Shown here: positions 45,128-53,593 of the stretch, piece after piece | Numbering within the stretch: the first letter of the stretch is position 1 | How the letters are laid out: each line of letters starts with the position of its first letter | Origin: Pseudomonas sp. GM74 | GTDB taxonomy: Bacteria > Pseudomonadota > Gammaproteobacteria > Pseudomonadales > Pseudomonadaceae | Length of the DNA stretch: 64,000 nt | Direction of reading: 5' to 3' | NCBI RefSeq assembly: GCF_000282455.1 | Contig: NZ_AKJG01000095.1 | Span: forward strand, 1-64,000 | Notes under the pieces: model-generated | What the model was told of the DNA's origin: nothing | What the model saw: only the letters and a program-made list of their open reading frames with translations | Database searches by the model: none | Position numbers and translations under genes: made by a program

Positions 45128-45730
45128 ATGATCCATCACGTAGTGGGGCTCTTCACCCACCCTGACCAAGAATGGAAAGAAATCCGTGGCGACCAGGAGG
45201 AAAGCATCAGCCACATGTACCTGACCCATACGCTGATCCTGGCGGCGATCCCCGCCGTGTCTGCCTTTATTGGCACCACACAGGTCGGCTGGGTCATCGG
45301 CAATCGACCGCCCGTCATGCTGACCGTAGAAAGCGCGATATGGATGACGATCATGTCGTACCTGGCGATGCTCGGCGGTGTCGCGGTAATGGGCGCATTC
45401 ATCCACTGGATGGCCCGCACCTATGACGCCAACCCAAGCCTGGCCCGCTGCATTGCGTTTGCAACCTACACCGCTACACCGCTGTTCATCGGCGGCCTCG
45501 CGGCCTTGTACCCACACTTGTGGCTGGGGATGATCGTCGGCACCGCCGCCATCTGCTACACGGTGTACTTGCTGTATGTGGGCTTACCGACATTCATGAA
45601 CATTCCATCTGACGAGGGTTTCCTGTTTTCAAGTTCAGTGCTCGCCGTAGGCCTGGTGGTGCTGGTCGCCATCATGGCATTCACAGTAATTGTCTGGGGA
45701 CTCGGCGTGGGCCCGGTCTACACCAGTTAG
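45128..45730 (+). CDS. YIP1 family membrane protein
   Basis: A 200-aa integral membrane protein with about five helices (about residues 32-55, 65-90, 105-128, 133-155 and 172-195). The N-terminal LFTHPDQEWKEIR is the bacterial YIP1 signature. No function is established for bacterial members. The ATG at 45128 is preceded by AGGAG eight bases upstream and is preferred to ATG 45101. A terminator follows. Confidence 0.88.
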   Translation: MIHHVVGLFTHPDQEWKEIRGDQEESISHMYLTHTLILAAIPAVSAFIGTTQVGWVIGNRPPVMLTVESAIWMTIMSYLAMLGGVAVMGAFIHWMARTYDANPSLARCIAFATYTATPLFIGGLAALYPHLWLGMIVGTAAICYTVYLLYVGLPTFMNIPSDEGFLFSSSVLAVGLVVLVAIMAFTVIVWGLGVGPVYTS

Positions 45731-45764
45731 CCGCTCATCACTGAAAATCGGAACTGCCGACAAG

Positions 45765-45792
45765 GGCCGCCGCAAGGCGGCCTTTTCTTTCT
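45765..45792 (+). terminator. Intrinsic terminator after the YIP1 gene
   Basis: GGCCGCC and GGCGGCC pair around a GCAA tetraloop and are followed by TTTTCTTTC on the plus strand. Confidence 0.9.
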
Positions 45793-45887
45793 TCAGCAAC
45801 GAGGCGGCACACGACCATTCATCAACCTGGCGATTCGCAAGGTCCGAGTGTTGCGGCATACTCGAGCGCTCTGGAGATCCATCAAGC

Positions 45888-46382
45888 ATGCCCGAGCAAC
45901 TCAATACCCGCGTCGAAGACTGTTTCCAACTAGCCGAATCCTTTTTCAAACGACCTTTCAAGCGCCCCGTGGTGAGCCTCAAGCTGCGCGGGCAAAAAGC
46001 CGGTGTCGCGCATTTGCACGAGAACCTGCTGCGCTTCAACCCGCAGCTGTACCGGGAAAACGCCGAAGACTTCCTCAAGCAGACCGTGGCCCATGAAGTC
46101 GCGCACCTGATCGCCCACCAGCTGTTCGGCGACCGCATCCAGCCCCATGGCGAAGAGTGGCAATTGATCATGCGCGGCGTGTACGAACTGCCGCCCAACC
46201 GCTGCCACACCTATGACGTCAAACGCCGCAGCGTGACCCGCTACATCTACAAGTGCCCGTGCGCCGACAGCGACTTCCCGTTCTCGGCCCAGCGCCACAG
46301 CCTGGTTCGGCAAGGGCGGCGGTATCTGTGCCGGCGGTGTCGCAACACCTTGGTGTTCAGTGGGGAGATGCGGGTCGAGTAG
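45888..46382 (+). CDS. SprT family zinc metalloprotease-like protein
   Basis: A 164-aa SprT-like protein. The metal-binding HEVAHLIAH is near residue 68 with a third histidine nearby (PHGEEW). The C-terminal zinc ribbon has YKCPCADS and LCRRCRNTL. The fold is shared with SPRTN, but the bacterial role is poorly understood. The ATG at 45888 has GGAG about 12 bases upstream. It lies between a terminator and a repeat. Confidence 0.9.
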   Translation: MPEQLNTRVEDCFQLAESFFKRPFKRPVVSLKLRGQKAGVAHLHENLLRFNPQLYRENAEDFLKQTVAHEVAHLIAHQLFGDRIQPHGEEWQLIMRGVYELPPNRCHTYDVKRRSVTRYIYKCPCADSDFPFSAQRHSLVRQGRRYLCRRCRNTLVFSGEMRVE

Positions 46383-46410
46383 CGAGATTTGCGGTGGCTG
46401 TACTGGCCTC

Positions 46411-46520
46411 TTCGTCGGAACGCCGCCCGGAGCAAGCCCGCTCCCACACTGGCCGGGGTTGTCCACAGAACCTGTCATCGACGCGAATCCCTGTGGGAGC
46501 GGGCTTGCCCGCGAAGAGGC
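46411..46520. repeat. Chimeric REPIN: type B left arm, type A right arm
   Basis: The left arm begins TTCGTCGGAACGCCGCCCGG; the right arm is TGTGGGAGCGGGCTTGCCCGCG ending GAAGAGG. The outer ends therefore do not match, although the inner GCTCCCACA and TGTGGGAGC do. It lies between convergent genes. Confidence 0.85.
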
Positions 46521-46531
46521 CGGAGCAGACG

Positions 46532-47713
46532 CTAGAGAATTACCTTGGCGAACCGCAATTCAGCAATCCGCTCAACGCTAAACCCCAACTCCCCCAACAC
46601 CTGATCCGTATGCTGCCCCAGCGCCACGCCGATATGCTTCGGCTCAGGCAAGCCCTCTGAAAACTTCAGCGGGCATGCCATCTGCGCCTGGGTTGAACCA
46701 TCGTCCCGCGGCACATCGGTCACCAACTCCCGCGCTTGCAACTGCGGATGACACAGCGCTTCTCCCAGGCTCAACACCGGTTCGACGCACGCATCCAGTT
46801 CCGCGAACAGCGCACGCAACTCGGCAAAATCATGCTTTTCGAATTCGACCCTCAGCGCGTCTTTTAGCTGTTTCTGATGCGCCGGTTGCGGTGACAGGCC
46901 GAGGCCAGCCAGTTCCTCCAGCCCCAGCGCCGCGCACAACTGCTTCATGAACACCGGCTCCAGGCTGCCCACCGACAGCCAGCGCCCATCCCGGGAGCGG
47001 TAGTAATCGTAGAAGCTGCCGCCATTGAGCACCTGGTTTTCCGGACCCGGCTCGACGCCGCAGGCCAGATACCCGGCACCCGCCAGCGCATTCAGGCTGA
47101 ACGCGCAGTCGGTCATGCTGACATCCAGGTGCTGGCCCTGACCGCTTTGCTGCCGGGCAATGACTGCCGCCAGCAGGCCAATCACCCCGTGCAACGAACC
47201 ACCGGCGACATCCGCCACCTGCATGCCCAACGGCAGCGGCCCTGTGTCGGCGCGGCCGGTGTAACTCGCCAACCCGGACAGGGCCAGGTAGTTGATGTCA
47301 TGGCCGGCGCGGTCCTTGTAGGGGCCGGTCTGGCCGTAGCCGGTGATCGACACATAAATCAGTTTTGGATTGATCGCCTTCAGGGCGTCATATCCCAGGC
47401 CCAGTCGTTCCATGACACCGGGACGGAATTGCTCCAGCACGATGTCGTAGTCCTGCAACAGCTGCTTGATGACATCCAGCGCCTCAGGCTGTTTGAGGTC
47501 CAGGGCGAGGCTGCGCTTGTTGCGGTTGAGGTAGGCATGACTGGCTGACACGCCTTGATCGTGGGGCGGCAACACCCGCAACAGGTCCATGCGGGTCGGT
47601 GATTCGATGCGCAGCACTTCGGCGCCCATGTCCGCCAGCAGCAACGAGGCGAACGGCCCCGGCAGCAGTGTCGAGAAATCCAGAACCTTGAGTGATGCCA
47701 GTGGACCGAGCAT
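46532..47713 (-). CDS. CaiB/BaiF family CoA-transferase
   Basis: A 393-aa family III CoA-transferase. The N-terminal LKVLDFSTLLPGPFASLLLADMG motif region is split here by the CoA-binding turn, and the catalytic Asp is expected in the LDVSMTDCAF segment near residue 198. Similar enzymes handle alpha-methylacyl-CoA racemisation, carnitine or other acyl groups, so the substrate is not fixed. It is a single gene; dctA lies upstream on the same strand, separated by a terminator. Confidence 0.92.
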   Translation of the reverse strand: MLGPLASLKVLDFSTLLPGPFASLLLADMGAEVLRIESPTRMDLLRVLPPHDQGVSASHAYLNRNKRSLALDLKQPEALDVIKQLLQDYDIVLEQFRPGVMERLGLGYDALKAINPKLIYVSITGYGQTGPYKDRAGHDINYLALSGLASYTGRADTGPLPLGMQVADVAGGSLHGVIGLLAAVIARQQSGQGQHLDVSMTDCAFSLNALAGAGYLACGVEPGPENQVLNGGSFYDYYRSRDGRWLSVGSLEPVFMKQLCAALGLEELAGLGLSPQPAHQKQLKDALRVEFEKHDFAELRALFAELDACVEPVLSLGEALCHPQLQARELVTDVPRDDGSTQAQMACPLKFSEGLPEPKHIGVALGQHTDQVLGELGFSVERIAELRFAKVIL

Positions 47714-47818
47714 GAGCGTTCTCCCTTGACGATGCCCACAGCCTAGGCAGCCGATCGCTTTGCAGCAATCACCTTATACGCCACGAGCAGTGACCGTTAC
47801 GCTCAAACGCCGGGCATG

Positions 47819-47844
47819 AAAAAACCCGCCGAAGCGGGTTTTTC
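47819..47844 (-). terminator. Intrinsic terminator of dctA
   Basis: On the minus strand AAAACCCGC pairs with GCGGGTTTT around a short TTCG loop and is followed by further T residues. It begins 14 bp after the dctA stop. Confidence 0.9.
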
Positions 47845-47857
47845 ATCAGGACAAGGC

Positions 47858-49192
47858 TTACTTGGCGTTAGCCGGGGCTACCTCTACGACGTGGCCCAGA
47901 ACATCGTCTTTAGGCTCGTCGGCAATGCCGCGACCGCCCGAAGCCAGCTCGGCTTGCAGCACGTCGGTGTCCAGTTCCTTGACCCACTTGGCCACAACGA
48001 TGGTCGCCACGGCGTTACCGATCAGGTTGGTCAGGGCACGGGCTTCGGACATGAAACGGTCGATACCGAGGATCAGCGCCAGGCCGGCAACCGGAAGGTG
48101 GCCGACGGCGGACAGCGTTGCAGCCAGTACGATGAAACCGCTACCGGTCACACCCGCAGCGCCTTTGGAGGACAGCAGCAACACCACCAGCAGGGTGATC
48201 TGGTGCGTGATGTCCATGGGCGTATCGGTTGCCTGGGCAATGAACACCGCGGCCATGGTCAGGTAGATCGCAGTACCGTCGAGGTTGAACGAGTAGCCGG
48301 TCGGGATCACCAGGCCTACGACGGATTTCTGCGCGCCCAGACGCTCCATCTTGATCAGCATGCGTGGCAGCACCGATTCCGAAGAAGAAGTACCCAGCAC
48401 GATCAGCAGTTCCTCACGGATGTAGCGGATCATTCTCAGCACGCTGAAGCCGTGCAGGCGGGCGATGGAGCCCAGCACGATCAGGATGAACAGCAGGCAG
48501 GTGATGTAGAAGCACGCCATCAACTGACCCAACTGCACCAGCGAGCCGACACCGTAGGCACCGATGGTGAATGCCATGGCACCGAAGGCACCGATTGGCG
48601 CGAGCTTCATGATCATGTTGATGATGTTGAACATCACGTGGGCGAAGCGATCGATGAAGTCGAGGATCGGCTTGCCGTAGGCACCCAGGCGATGCAGGGC
48701 GAAACCGAAGATCACCGAGAACATCAGCACTTGCAGGATGTCACCGGTGGCGAAGGCGCCGACGATGGTGGCCGGGATCACGTTCAGCAGGAAGCCGACG
48801 ACGCTTTGGTCCGCACCAGCTGCAACATAAGTGGCAATCTTGGAGGCATCGAGGGTGGCGACGTCGATGTGCATGCCATTGCCCGGCTGCACGATGTTGA
48901 CCACGACCAGACCGACCAGCAAGGCAATGGTCGACACGATCTCGAAGTACAGCAGCGCGTAGCCACCGGTCTTGCCGACCGACTTCATGTCCTGCATACC
49001 GGCGATACCGCTGACAACGGTACAGAAGATGATCGGGGCGATGATCATTTTGATCAGCTTGATGAACCCGTCACCCAGTGGCTTAACGGCCACACCGAGC
49101 TGTGGGTAGAAGTGACCGAGTGCGATACCGATGACAATTGCAACGATCACCTGGAAATACAGGGATTTGTACAGTGGCTGACGAGTCGTCAT
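47858..49192 (-). CDS. dctA: C4-dicarboxylate transporter DctA
   Basis: A 444-aa cation symporter of the DAACS family for succinate, fumarate and malate. It is close to E. coli DctA along its length, including GIALGHFYPQLG, IKMIIAPIIFCTVV, the serine-rich GTSSSESVLPRM re-entrant loop and TGYSFNLDGTAIY. The ATG at 49192 has GAGGAAC upstream. Expression is probably sigma54-dependent (see the -24/-12 element at 49324), in keeping with DctB/DctD control known in rhizobia and pseudomonads. No dctBD genes are in the window. Confidence 0.96.
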   Translation of the reverse strand: MTTRQPLYKSLYFQVIVAIVIGIALGHFYPQLGVAVKPLGDGFIKLIKMIIAPIIFCTVVSGIAGMQDMKSVGKTGGYALLYFEIVSTIALLVGLVVVNIVQPGNGMHIDVATLDASKIATYVAAGADQSVVGFLLNVIPATIVGAFATGDILQVLMFSVIFGFALHRLGAYGKPILDFIDRFAHVMFNIINMIMKLAPIGAFGAMAFTIGAYGVGSLVQLGQLMACFYITCLLFILIVLGSIARLHGFSVLRMIRYIREELLIVLGTSSSESVLPRMLIKMERLGAQKSVVGLVIPTGYSFNLDGTAIYLTMAAVFIAQATDTPMDITHQITLLVVLLLSSKGAAGVTGSGFIVLAATLSAVGHLPVAGLALILGIDRFMSEARALTNLIGNAVATIVVAKWVKELDTDVLQAELASGGRGIADEPKDDVLGHVVEVAPANAK

Positions 49193-49323
49193 TGCAAAGT
49201 TCCTCAAGGGTGCCCGGTGTCAACATCCATCTGTTGCCCGCTACACCGCAATTGCGAACCCTCCTGCACTGGAGGGATTTGTTTTTTCGAGCTGCGCAAC
49301 GGCAGGCCTCTGCACGCTGTATC

Positions 49324-49338
49324 GCAAGGCCCGTGCCA
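49324..49338 (-). promoter_or_regulatory. Sigma54 (-24/-12) promoter of dctA
   Basis: The minus strand reads TGGCACGGGCCTTGC, matching the consensus TGGCAC-N5-TTGC with both GG and GC dinucleotides at the correct spacing. A start about 12 bases further on leaves a leader of roughly 120 bases before the dctA ATG. Confidence 0.8.
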
Positions 49339-49417
49339 CCTTCCGTAAAATCCCTGCAAGCCTTTTGATATCCGGGGTTGCAGCCAATTCCCTGTCACCG
49401 GACGGTAACAAGCATGT

Positions 49418-49472
49418 GGCGGATTTCCGCCCTTCCATTAAAAGTCGTCCTGCTATTTGGCGGATATCCGCC
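49418..49472. promoter_or_regulatory. Two 14-bp dyads upstream of the dctA promoter
   Basis: GGCGGATTTCCGCC (49418-49431) and GGCGGATATCCGCC (49459-49472) are near-perfect dyads with 41 bp start to start. They lie about 80-135 bp upstream of the -24 element, where enhancer-binding proteins such as DctD bind. The second dyad is also only 60 bp before the AraC-type regulator start, so it could serve that gene. Apart from these elements I see nothing in 49193-49531. Confidence 0.6.
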
Positions 49473-49531
49473 CTGTTCACGCCCGCGGTGCGCAGCTACC
49501 ATCCGTCGTTCAACGGTCGGATCTGCCTCCT

Positions 49532-50530
49532 ATGCGTGAACGCACCATCGCCAGTCATTTTGCCCGCGCCGCCCTGGGTGGCGCGCGTCGGCACGGCTAC
49601 GACTATTCGGGCCTGCTACAGCAACTGGGAATCAGCCCCGAATTGCTGGACGAGCCCCGGGCACGCATCGCTCCGGAGCAGTTCACCCAACTGATCCAGG
49701 CGCTATGGCTGGCGCTGGACGACGAGTACCTGGGGTTCGGGCAAGCCCCAAGCAGGCCGGGCAGCTTCGCGATGATGTGCCATGCCGTGATTCATTGCCG
49801 CAATCTGGAAAAGGCACTGCATCGCGGCTTATTGTTTTATAGCCTATTCCCCGGGGCTCCGCGTTTGACCCTGAGCCGAGAAGATGAATGGGTGCGCCTG
49901 AGCCTGGACGACTCGCGACTCTGGGACCCGGACCATTTCCTCAGCGAAAGCCTGCTGGTGATCTGGCACCGTTTCGGCAGTTGGCTGATCGGCCAGCGCA
50001 TTCGCCTGGAGCAGGCCACGTTCAGCTACCCAAGGCCCGAACACGGCGCCGAGTACGACCTGCTGTTTTCCTGTCCGCTTGAGTTTTCCAGGCCCCAGAG
50101 CAGCCTGTTGTTCCACAGCCGTTACCTGGCCATGCCGCTGTTGCAGGACGAACGCACCCTCAAGCATTTCCTCGAACGCTCCCCCGCCGACCTGCTCTCG
50201 CGCCCGGACGACGGCGACAGTTTGAGCAGCCGCTTGCGGCGCTTGCTCAGTCGTGACAGTTCACACTGGCCCGACCTGGAAGCCGTGGCCGCCCACCTGC
50301 ACATTAGCCCGCAGACCTTGCGCCGGCATTTGCGGGAAGAGGGTTCGAGCTTTCAGGAGTTGAAGGACCAGCTGCGCCGGGACATCGCGATTTATCACCT
50401 GAGCCGCGCTGACCTTTCGTTGCAACAGATCGCCGAGCAGCTGGGGTTTTCCGAGCCGTCGGCGTTTCACCGGGCGTTCAAGAAGTGGACCGGGCTGACA
50501 CCGGGGGCCTATCGGGCGCAGGAAAACTGA
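49532..50530 (+). CDS. AraC family transcriptional regulator
   Basis: A 332-aa regulator with an N-terminal arabinose-binding-domain-like (OruR/ArgR-group) region and a C-terminal pair of HTH motifs. The latter are seen in AAHLHISPQTLRRHLREEG near residue 245 and the second in IAEQLGFSEPSAFHRAFKKW near 300, ending GLTPGAYR. The ATG at 49532 gives MRERTIASHFARAAL but has no clear Shine-Dalgarno. It is divergent from dctA. Targets are unknown; neighbouring dctA or its own operon are possibilities. Confidence 0.9.
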   Translation: MRERTIASHFARAALGGARRHGYDYSGLLQQLGISPELLDEPRARIAPEQFTQLIQALWLALDDEYLGFGQAPSRPGSFAMMCHAVIHCRNLEKALHRGLLFYSLFPGAPRLTLSREDEWVRLSLDDSRLWDPDHFLSESLLVIWHRFGSWLIGQRIRLEQATFSYPRPEHGAEYDLLFSCPLEFSRPQSSLLFHSRYLAMPLLQDERTLKHFLERSPADLLSRPDDGDSLSSRLRRLLSRDSSHWPDLEAVAAHLHISPQTLRRHLREEGSSFQELKDQLRRDIAIYHLSRADLSLQQIAEQLGFSEPSAFHRAFKKWTGLTPGAYRAQEN

Positions 50531-50562
50531 GTTTCAGAGCCGATTTTTTGCTGTCTTCACTG

Positions 50563-50678
50563 GCCTCTTCGCGGGCAAGCCCGCTCCCACAATGGCCGAA
50601 GTTGTTCACAAATCATCTGACTCACACAAGACCCTGTGGGAGCGGGCTTGCTCCGGGCGGCGTTCCGACGAAGAGGCC
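50563..50678. repeat. Chimeric REPIN: type A left arm, type B right arm
   Basis: The left arm is GCCTCTTCGCGGGCAAGCCC with GCTCCCACA; the right arm is TGTGGGAGCGGGCTTGCTCC with CGTTCCGACGAAGAGGC. GCCTCTTCG and CGAAGAGGC still pair at the extreme ends. It lies between convergent genes, so it may also terminate them. Confidence 0.85.
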
Positions 50679-50703
50679 CGAAAGAACACTATCAAACGCC
50701 AGG

Positions 50704-52050
50704 TCAAACCACCGGAAAGTAAATCCTGAACGCCGCCCCGCCCATCGGTGAGTCCCCAAGGGTCAGCTTGGCGCTGTAGCTTTCGATGATGTCCTTGACC
50801 ACCGCCAGGCCGATGCCCTGCCCCGGGTGCTGGCGGTCCAGGCGCTCTCCGCGCTCGAGAATCCGTGCGCGCTGATCCTGTGGTACGCCAGGGCCGTCAT
50901 CCTCGACACACAACTCGGTGCCGCTGAGGGTTTCACGCACGCTGATGCGTATTTCGCCCAGGCAAAGGCGATAGGCGTTTTCCAGCAGATTGCCCATCAT
51001 CTCCAGCAGAGCGCCCTGCTCGATCGGTACGTAGCACGGGTCGGGCAGGTCGAACGCGACGTGCACGCGCTTGTCGCGATAGACCTTGTCCAGCGTGTCG
51101 CACAGGCTTTTCAGTACCGGCCGCAAGTGCACCTGATGACGTACCAGGCCGCTTTTGCGCAGGCTGGCGCGCTGCAACTGGTAGCTGATCTGCTGGCTCA
51201 TGCGTTCGATCTGGGTTTGCAGCACCCAGGCCTGATCGCGATCCTCGGGACGCTGGGCCATGTCTTCACTGACGCCTTGCAACACCGCCAGCGGCGTTTT
51301 CAGGCTATGGGCCAGGTCGTCGAGGGAATCACGGTAGCGACTGCGCTGCTCCCGCTCGCTGTGCAGCAAACGGTTGAGGGAACCGGTCAGGCGCAGCAAT
51401 TCCCGGGGGTGTTCCTCACTGAGGCTTTCGCGGGTGCCACCCTCGATCTGGTCCAGTTCCTGGCTCAAGCGCCGCAATGCCTGCAAGCCCCAGGTCAGGC
51501 CGATCCACAGCAACGCCAGCAGCACCAGCAGTGCCGCGCCAAAACCCAGATAGAGATTTTCCCGCAGGCCTTCGAGGGTCAGCTCGTACTCGCGAACCGG
51601 CTGCAACGCCACGATGCTGAAGGCTGCACTTTTGCCGCCGAGCAACTTGACCTCGACGTCGTAGACGAAGAACTCCTGGCCGTTGGCTTCGCGGATCCGC
51701 GCAAATTCGCTGCCACGTCCGTCGTAGCGCGGCTTGTAGTTGATGCGTTCTTCCTGGGTCGCCTTCGAACGCCAGACCAGATGCCCTTCACGGTCATAGA
51801 TGTAGCCGAGCAATCGGCTGTCGGTGAGGTTGAAGCGCTCGTCGGGCAATTGCGCCGGCATCTGCAGGCTGTTGTTCTCCACCCGGGCGGCGGAGATCAG
51901 CGTGGTCACGTCGGATGCCAGGCGCTGCTCGATGGAGTCCTGCAGCGCCAGGCTGAAGGCACCCTGCATGGCCGGCAGCAACGCCAGCATGAACAACACC
52001 GCCAACAGCGTGGCGGCGAGCATCAAGCGTATGCGCAGCGAACGGATCAA
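50704..52050 (-). CDS. phoQ: Sensor histidine kinase PhoQ
   Basis: A 448-aa kinase sensing low divalent cations and cationic peptides through its periplasmic domain. TM1 (about residues 8-28) and TM2 (about 168-190) bracket a sensor domain with SRLLGYIYDREGHLVWRS and YKPRYDGRGSEF. HisKA has LAHSLKTPLAVLQG and the HATPase has NLLENAYRLC and GQGIGLAVVKD. TTG at 52050 overlaps the phoP stop as TTGA and gives MIRSLRIRLM, the start and length (448 aa) of P. aeruginosa PhoQ. The operon order oprH-phoP-phoQ is conserved. Confidence 0.96.
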   Translation of the reverse strand: MIRSLRIRLMLAATLLAVLFMLALLPAMQGAFSLALQDSIEQRLASDVTTLISAARVENNSLQMPAQLPDERFNLTDSRLLGYIYDREGHLVWRSKATQEERINYKPRYDGRGSEFARIREANGQEFFVYDVEVKLLGGKSAAFSIVALQPVREYELTLEGLRENLYLGFGAALLVLLALLWIGLTWGLQALRRLSQELDQIEGGTRESLSEEHPRELLRLTGSLNRLLHSEREQRSRYRDSLDDLAHSLKTPLAVLQGVSEDMAQRPEDRDQAWVLQTQIERMSQQISYQLQRASLRKSGLVRHQVHLRPVLKSLCDTLDKVYRDKRVHVAFDLPDPCYVPIEQGALLEMMGNLLENAYRLCLGEIRISVRETLSGTELCVEDDGPGVPQDQRARILERGERLDRQHPGQGIGLAVVKDIIESYSAKLTLGDSPMGGAAFRIYFPVV

Positions 52051-52724
52051 GTGCAACGCTCGTTGAACAGGTAACCCAGGCCGCGCACGGTGTCGATCGG
52101 CTTGAACCCGCCCGGCCCCTCCAGTTTGCGGCGCAGACGACCGACCAACACCTCGATCACGTTCGGATCGCGCTCGTCGTCATCCGGGTAGAGCTGTTCC
52201 ATCAAGCGATCCTTGGGCACCACTTGCTGATGATGGCGCATCAGGTATTCGAGAATGCGGTACTCATACGCGGTCAGTGCCAGCGGCTGTTCATCGAGGG
52301 ACGCCTGCTTGCGGTTCAGATCCAGCAGTAGCGGGCCAGCGACGATGGTCGACTGGGTGAAACCGCTGGAGCGACGCAGCAAGGCATTCAGGCGGGCCTC
52401 CAGCTCTTCGAACTGAAACGGCTTGACCAGGTAATCATCGGCGCCGGCGGCCAGGCCTTCGACCTTGTCCTGCCAGTTGCCGCGCGCGGTGAGGATCAGG
52501 ATCGGGAAGCTCTTGCCGCTTGAGCGCAACTGACGGATCAGATCGAGCCCGCTCATGCCCGGCAAACCTAGGTCGATCACCGCCAGGTCAAAGTTGAACT
52601 GTGCCGTCTGGTACAGCGCTTCCTCGGCGTTGGCCACGGACTCGACCACGTGGCCGCTCTCCGTCAGGCGGGTTTGCAGGTGATGACGCAGTAGCGCTTC
52701 ATCTTCGACGACCAGCAATTTCAT
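52047..52724 (-). CDS. phoP: Response regulator PhoP
   Basis: A 225-aa OmpR-family regulator, the length of P. aeruginosa PhoP. The receiver has the EDE acidic pocket, Asp in LAVIDLGLPGMSG and Lys in VKPFQFEEL. The winged helix ends in DTVRGLGYLF. It activates Mg2+-limitation genes including its own operon and lipid A modification. oprH is upstream, and phoQ overlaps its 3' end by four bases. Confidence 0.97.
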   Translation of the reverse strand: MKLLVVEDEALLRHHLQTRLTESGHVVESVANAEEALYQTAQFNFDLAVIDLGLPGMSGLDLIRQLRSSGKSFPILILTARGNWQDKVEGLAAGADDYLVKPFQFEELEARLNALLRRSSGFTQSTIVAGPLLLDLNRKQASLDEQPLALTAYEYRILEYLMRHHQQVVPKDRLMEQLYPDDDERDPNVIEVLVGRLRRKLEGPGGFKPIDTVRGLGYLFNERCT

Positions 52725-52791
52725 ATTGCTCTCCCGGGCAAATCAACATCTCCAGAGGCGCAACGTCGCACCTCAATAGCTAACATGGCAA

Positions 52792-52822
52792 CGCCGGATC
52801 AGTCACTCGGACTGATCCGGCG
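52792..52822. terminator. Perfect 13-bp hairpin between oprH and phoP
   Basis: CGCCGGATCAGTC and GACTGATCCGGCG form a perfect stem around the loop ACTCG, 22 bp after the oprH stop. There is no T-run on the minus strand, so it looks more like an attenuator or a 3' stabilising structure than a full intrinsic terminator. Confidence 0.7.
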
Positions 52823-52844
52823 CGGGCCGTTCACGAAACGCTTG

Positions 52845-53447
52845 TCAGAAAGCGTAGTTGGCGGACAGGTAGGTCTGGGCGCTGCTGGTCAGGTCCAGCG
52901 AACCCTGCTTGCTGCCGCCGCGCTCACTCATCTCGGTGCTGGCGTTGCTGCGCAGGTAACGGTACCCCAGTTCAACCGAAGTGTTCTGCGAAACCTGTTG
53001 CAGTACACCCATCTGGCCACCGATGGCGTAGCCGATATCGCTGTCGCGGCTGAAGCCTGGCGACTCCTGAGTCATTTTGGTCAGGCCGGCCGTGGCACCA
53101 CCGAACAGCCTGGTGCTGCCGCCCACCGGGTAGAACAGATCGTAGCTGCCCAGGAGATTTTCCTGACGCAGTTTAATGCCGTTGTGGGAGCCCGACACAT
53201 TGTCGTAAGTGGCGTAGTAGCGACCCTTGGTGTTTTGCTGGCCGAGACGAACTCCCCAGGTGGTGTCCTTTCCGATCACTCCATCGGCATTCGGATGATT
53301 GAGATTGTCGTTCAGTGCGTGGGATTTTTTGACCTTGTCGCTGGTCTGTCCAAGAGTAAGGCTGGCAAAGTTGTCGTCGGACGCCAAAGCCGCAGTGCTT
53401 GCGCCCAGAACCGTGAATGCCAGAAGCAGTTTTTTGAATCCAGTCAT
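52845..53447 (-). CDS. oprH: Outer-membrane protein OprH
   Basis: A 200-aa beta-barrel protein with a signal peptide (LLLAFTVLGASTAALA). It shares with P. aeruginosa OprH the same length and the blocks GRYYATYDNVS, LRQENLLGSYD, LFGGATAGL and LGYRYLRSNASTEM. OprH binds LPS and replaces divalent cations at the cell surface under low Mg2+. It ends with the C-terminal aromatic YAF typical of barrel insertion. It is the first gene of the oprH-phoP-phoQ operon, behind four putative PhoP half-sites. Confidence 0.96.
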   Translation of the reverse strand: MTGFKKLLLAFTVLGASTAALASDDNFASLTLGQTSDKVKKSHALNDNLNHPNADGVIGKDTTWGVRLGQQNTKGRYYATYDNVSGSHNGIKLRQENLLGSYDLFYPVGGSTRLFGGATAGLTKMTQESPGFSRDSDIGYAIGGQMGVLQQVSQNTSVELGYRYLRSNASTEMSERGGSKQGSLDLTSSAQTYLSANYAF

Positions 53448-53491
53448 TGGGGAGTTTCCTCATGTGCCGTTTGTTTTTTGGGTACGGAGCA

Positions 53492-53547
53492 AGGTTACGC
53501 ACCGCGCCCTGAACTCCCCCTGAACGCACTCTGAACCTGGGCTGAAC
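53492..53547 (-). promoter_or_regulatory. oprH promoter with four tandem PhoP half-sites
   Basis: On the plus strand CTGAAC occurs at 53509, 53520, 53531 and 53542, an exact 11-bp period; on the minus strand these read GTTCAG-N5-GTTCAG in series. That matches the PhoP direct-repeat form I recall for pseudomonads. Eleven bases after the last repeat the minus strand has TAACCT (53492-53497), a likely -10, as in promoters where the PhoP box replaces the -35. Confidence 0.8.
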
Positions 53548-53593
53548 AGCCCCCTTCCGAATGTTTCGACACGTTTCAACAGGAGTTCCGACC

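Noticed and set aside
44846..45517. Upstream extension of ttcA on the minus strand
   Set aside because: The extra 224 residues have shadow-frame composition and overlap the start of the divergent YIP1 gene, while ATG 44845 gives the normal TtcA length.
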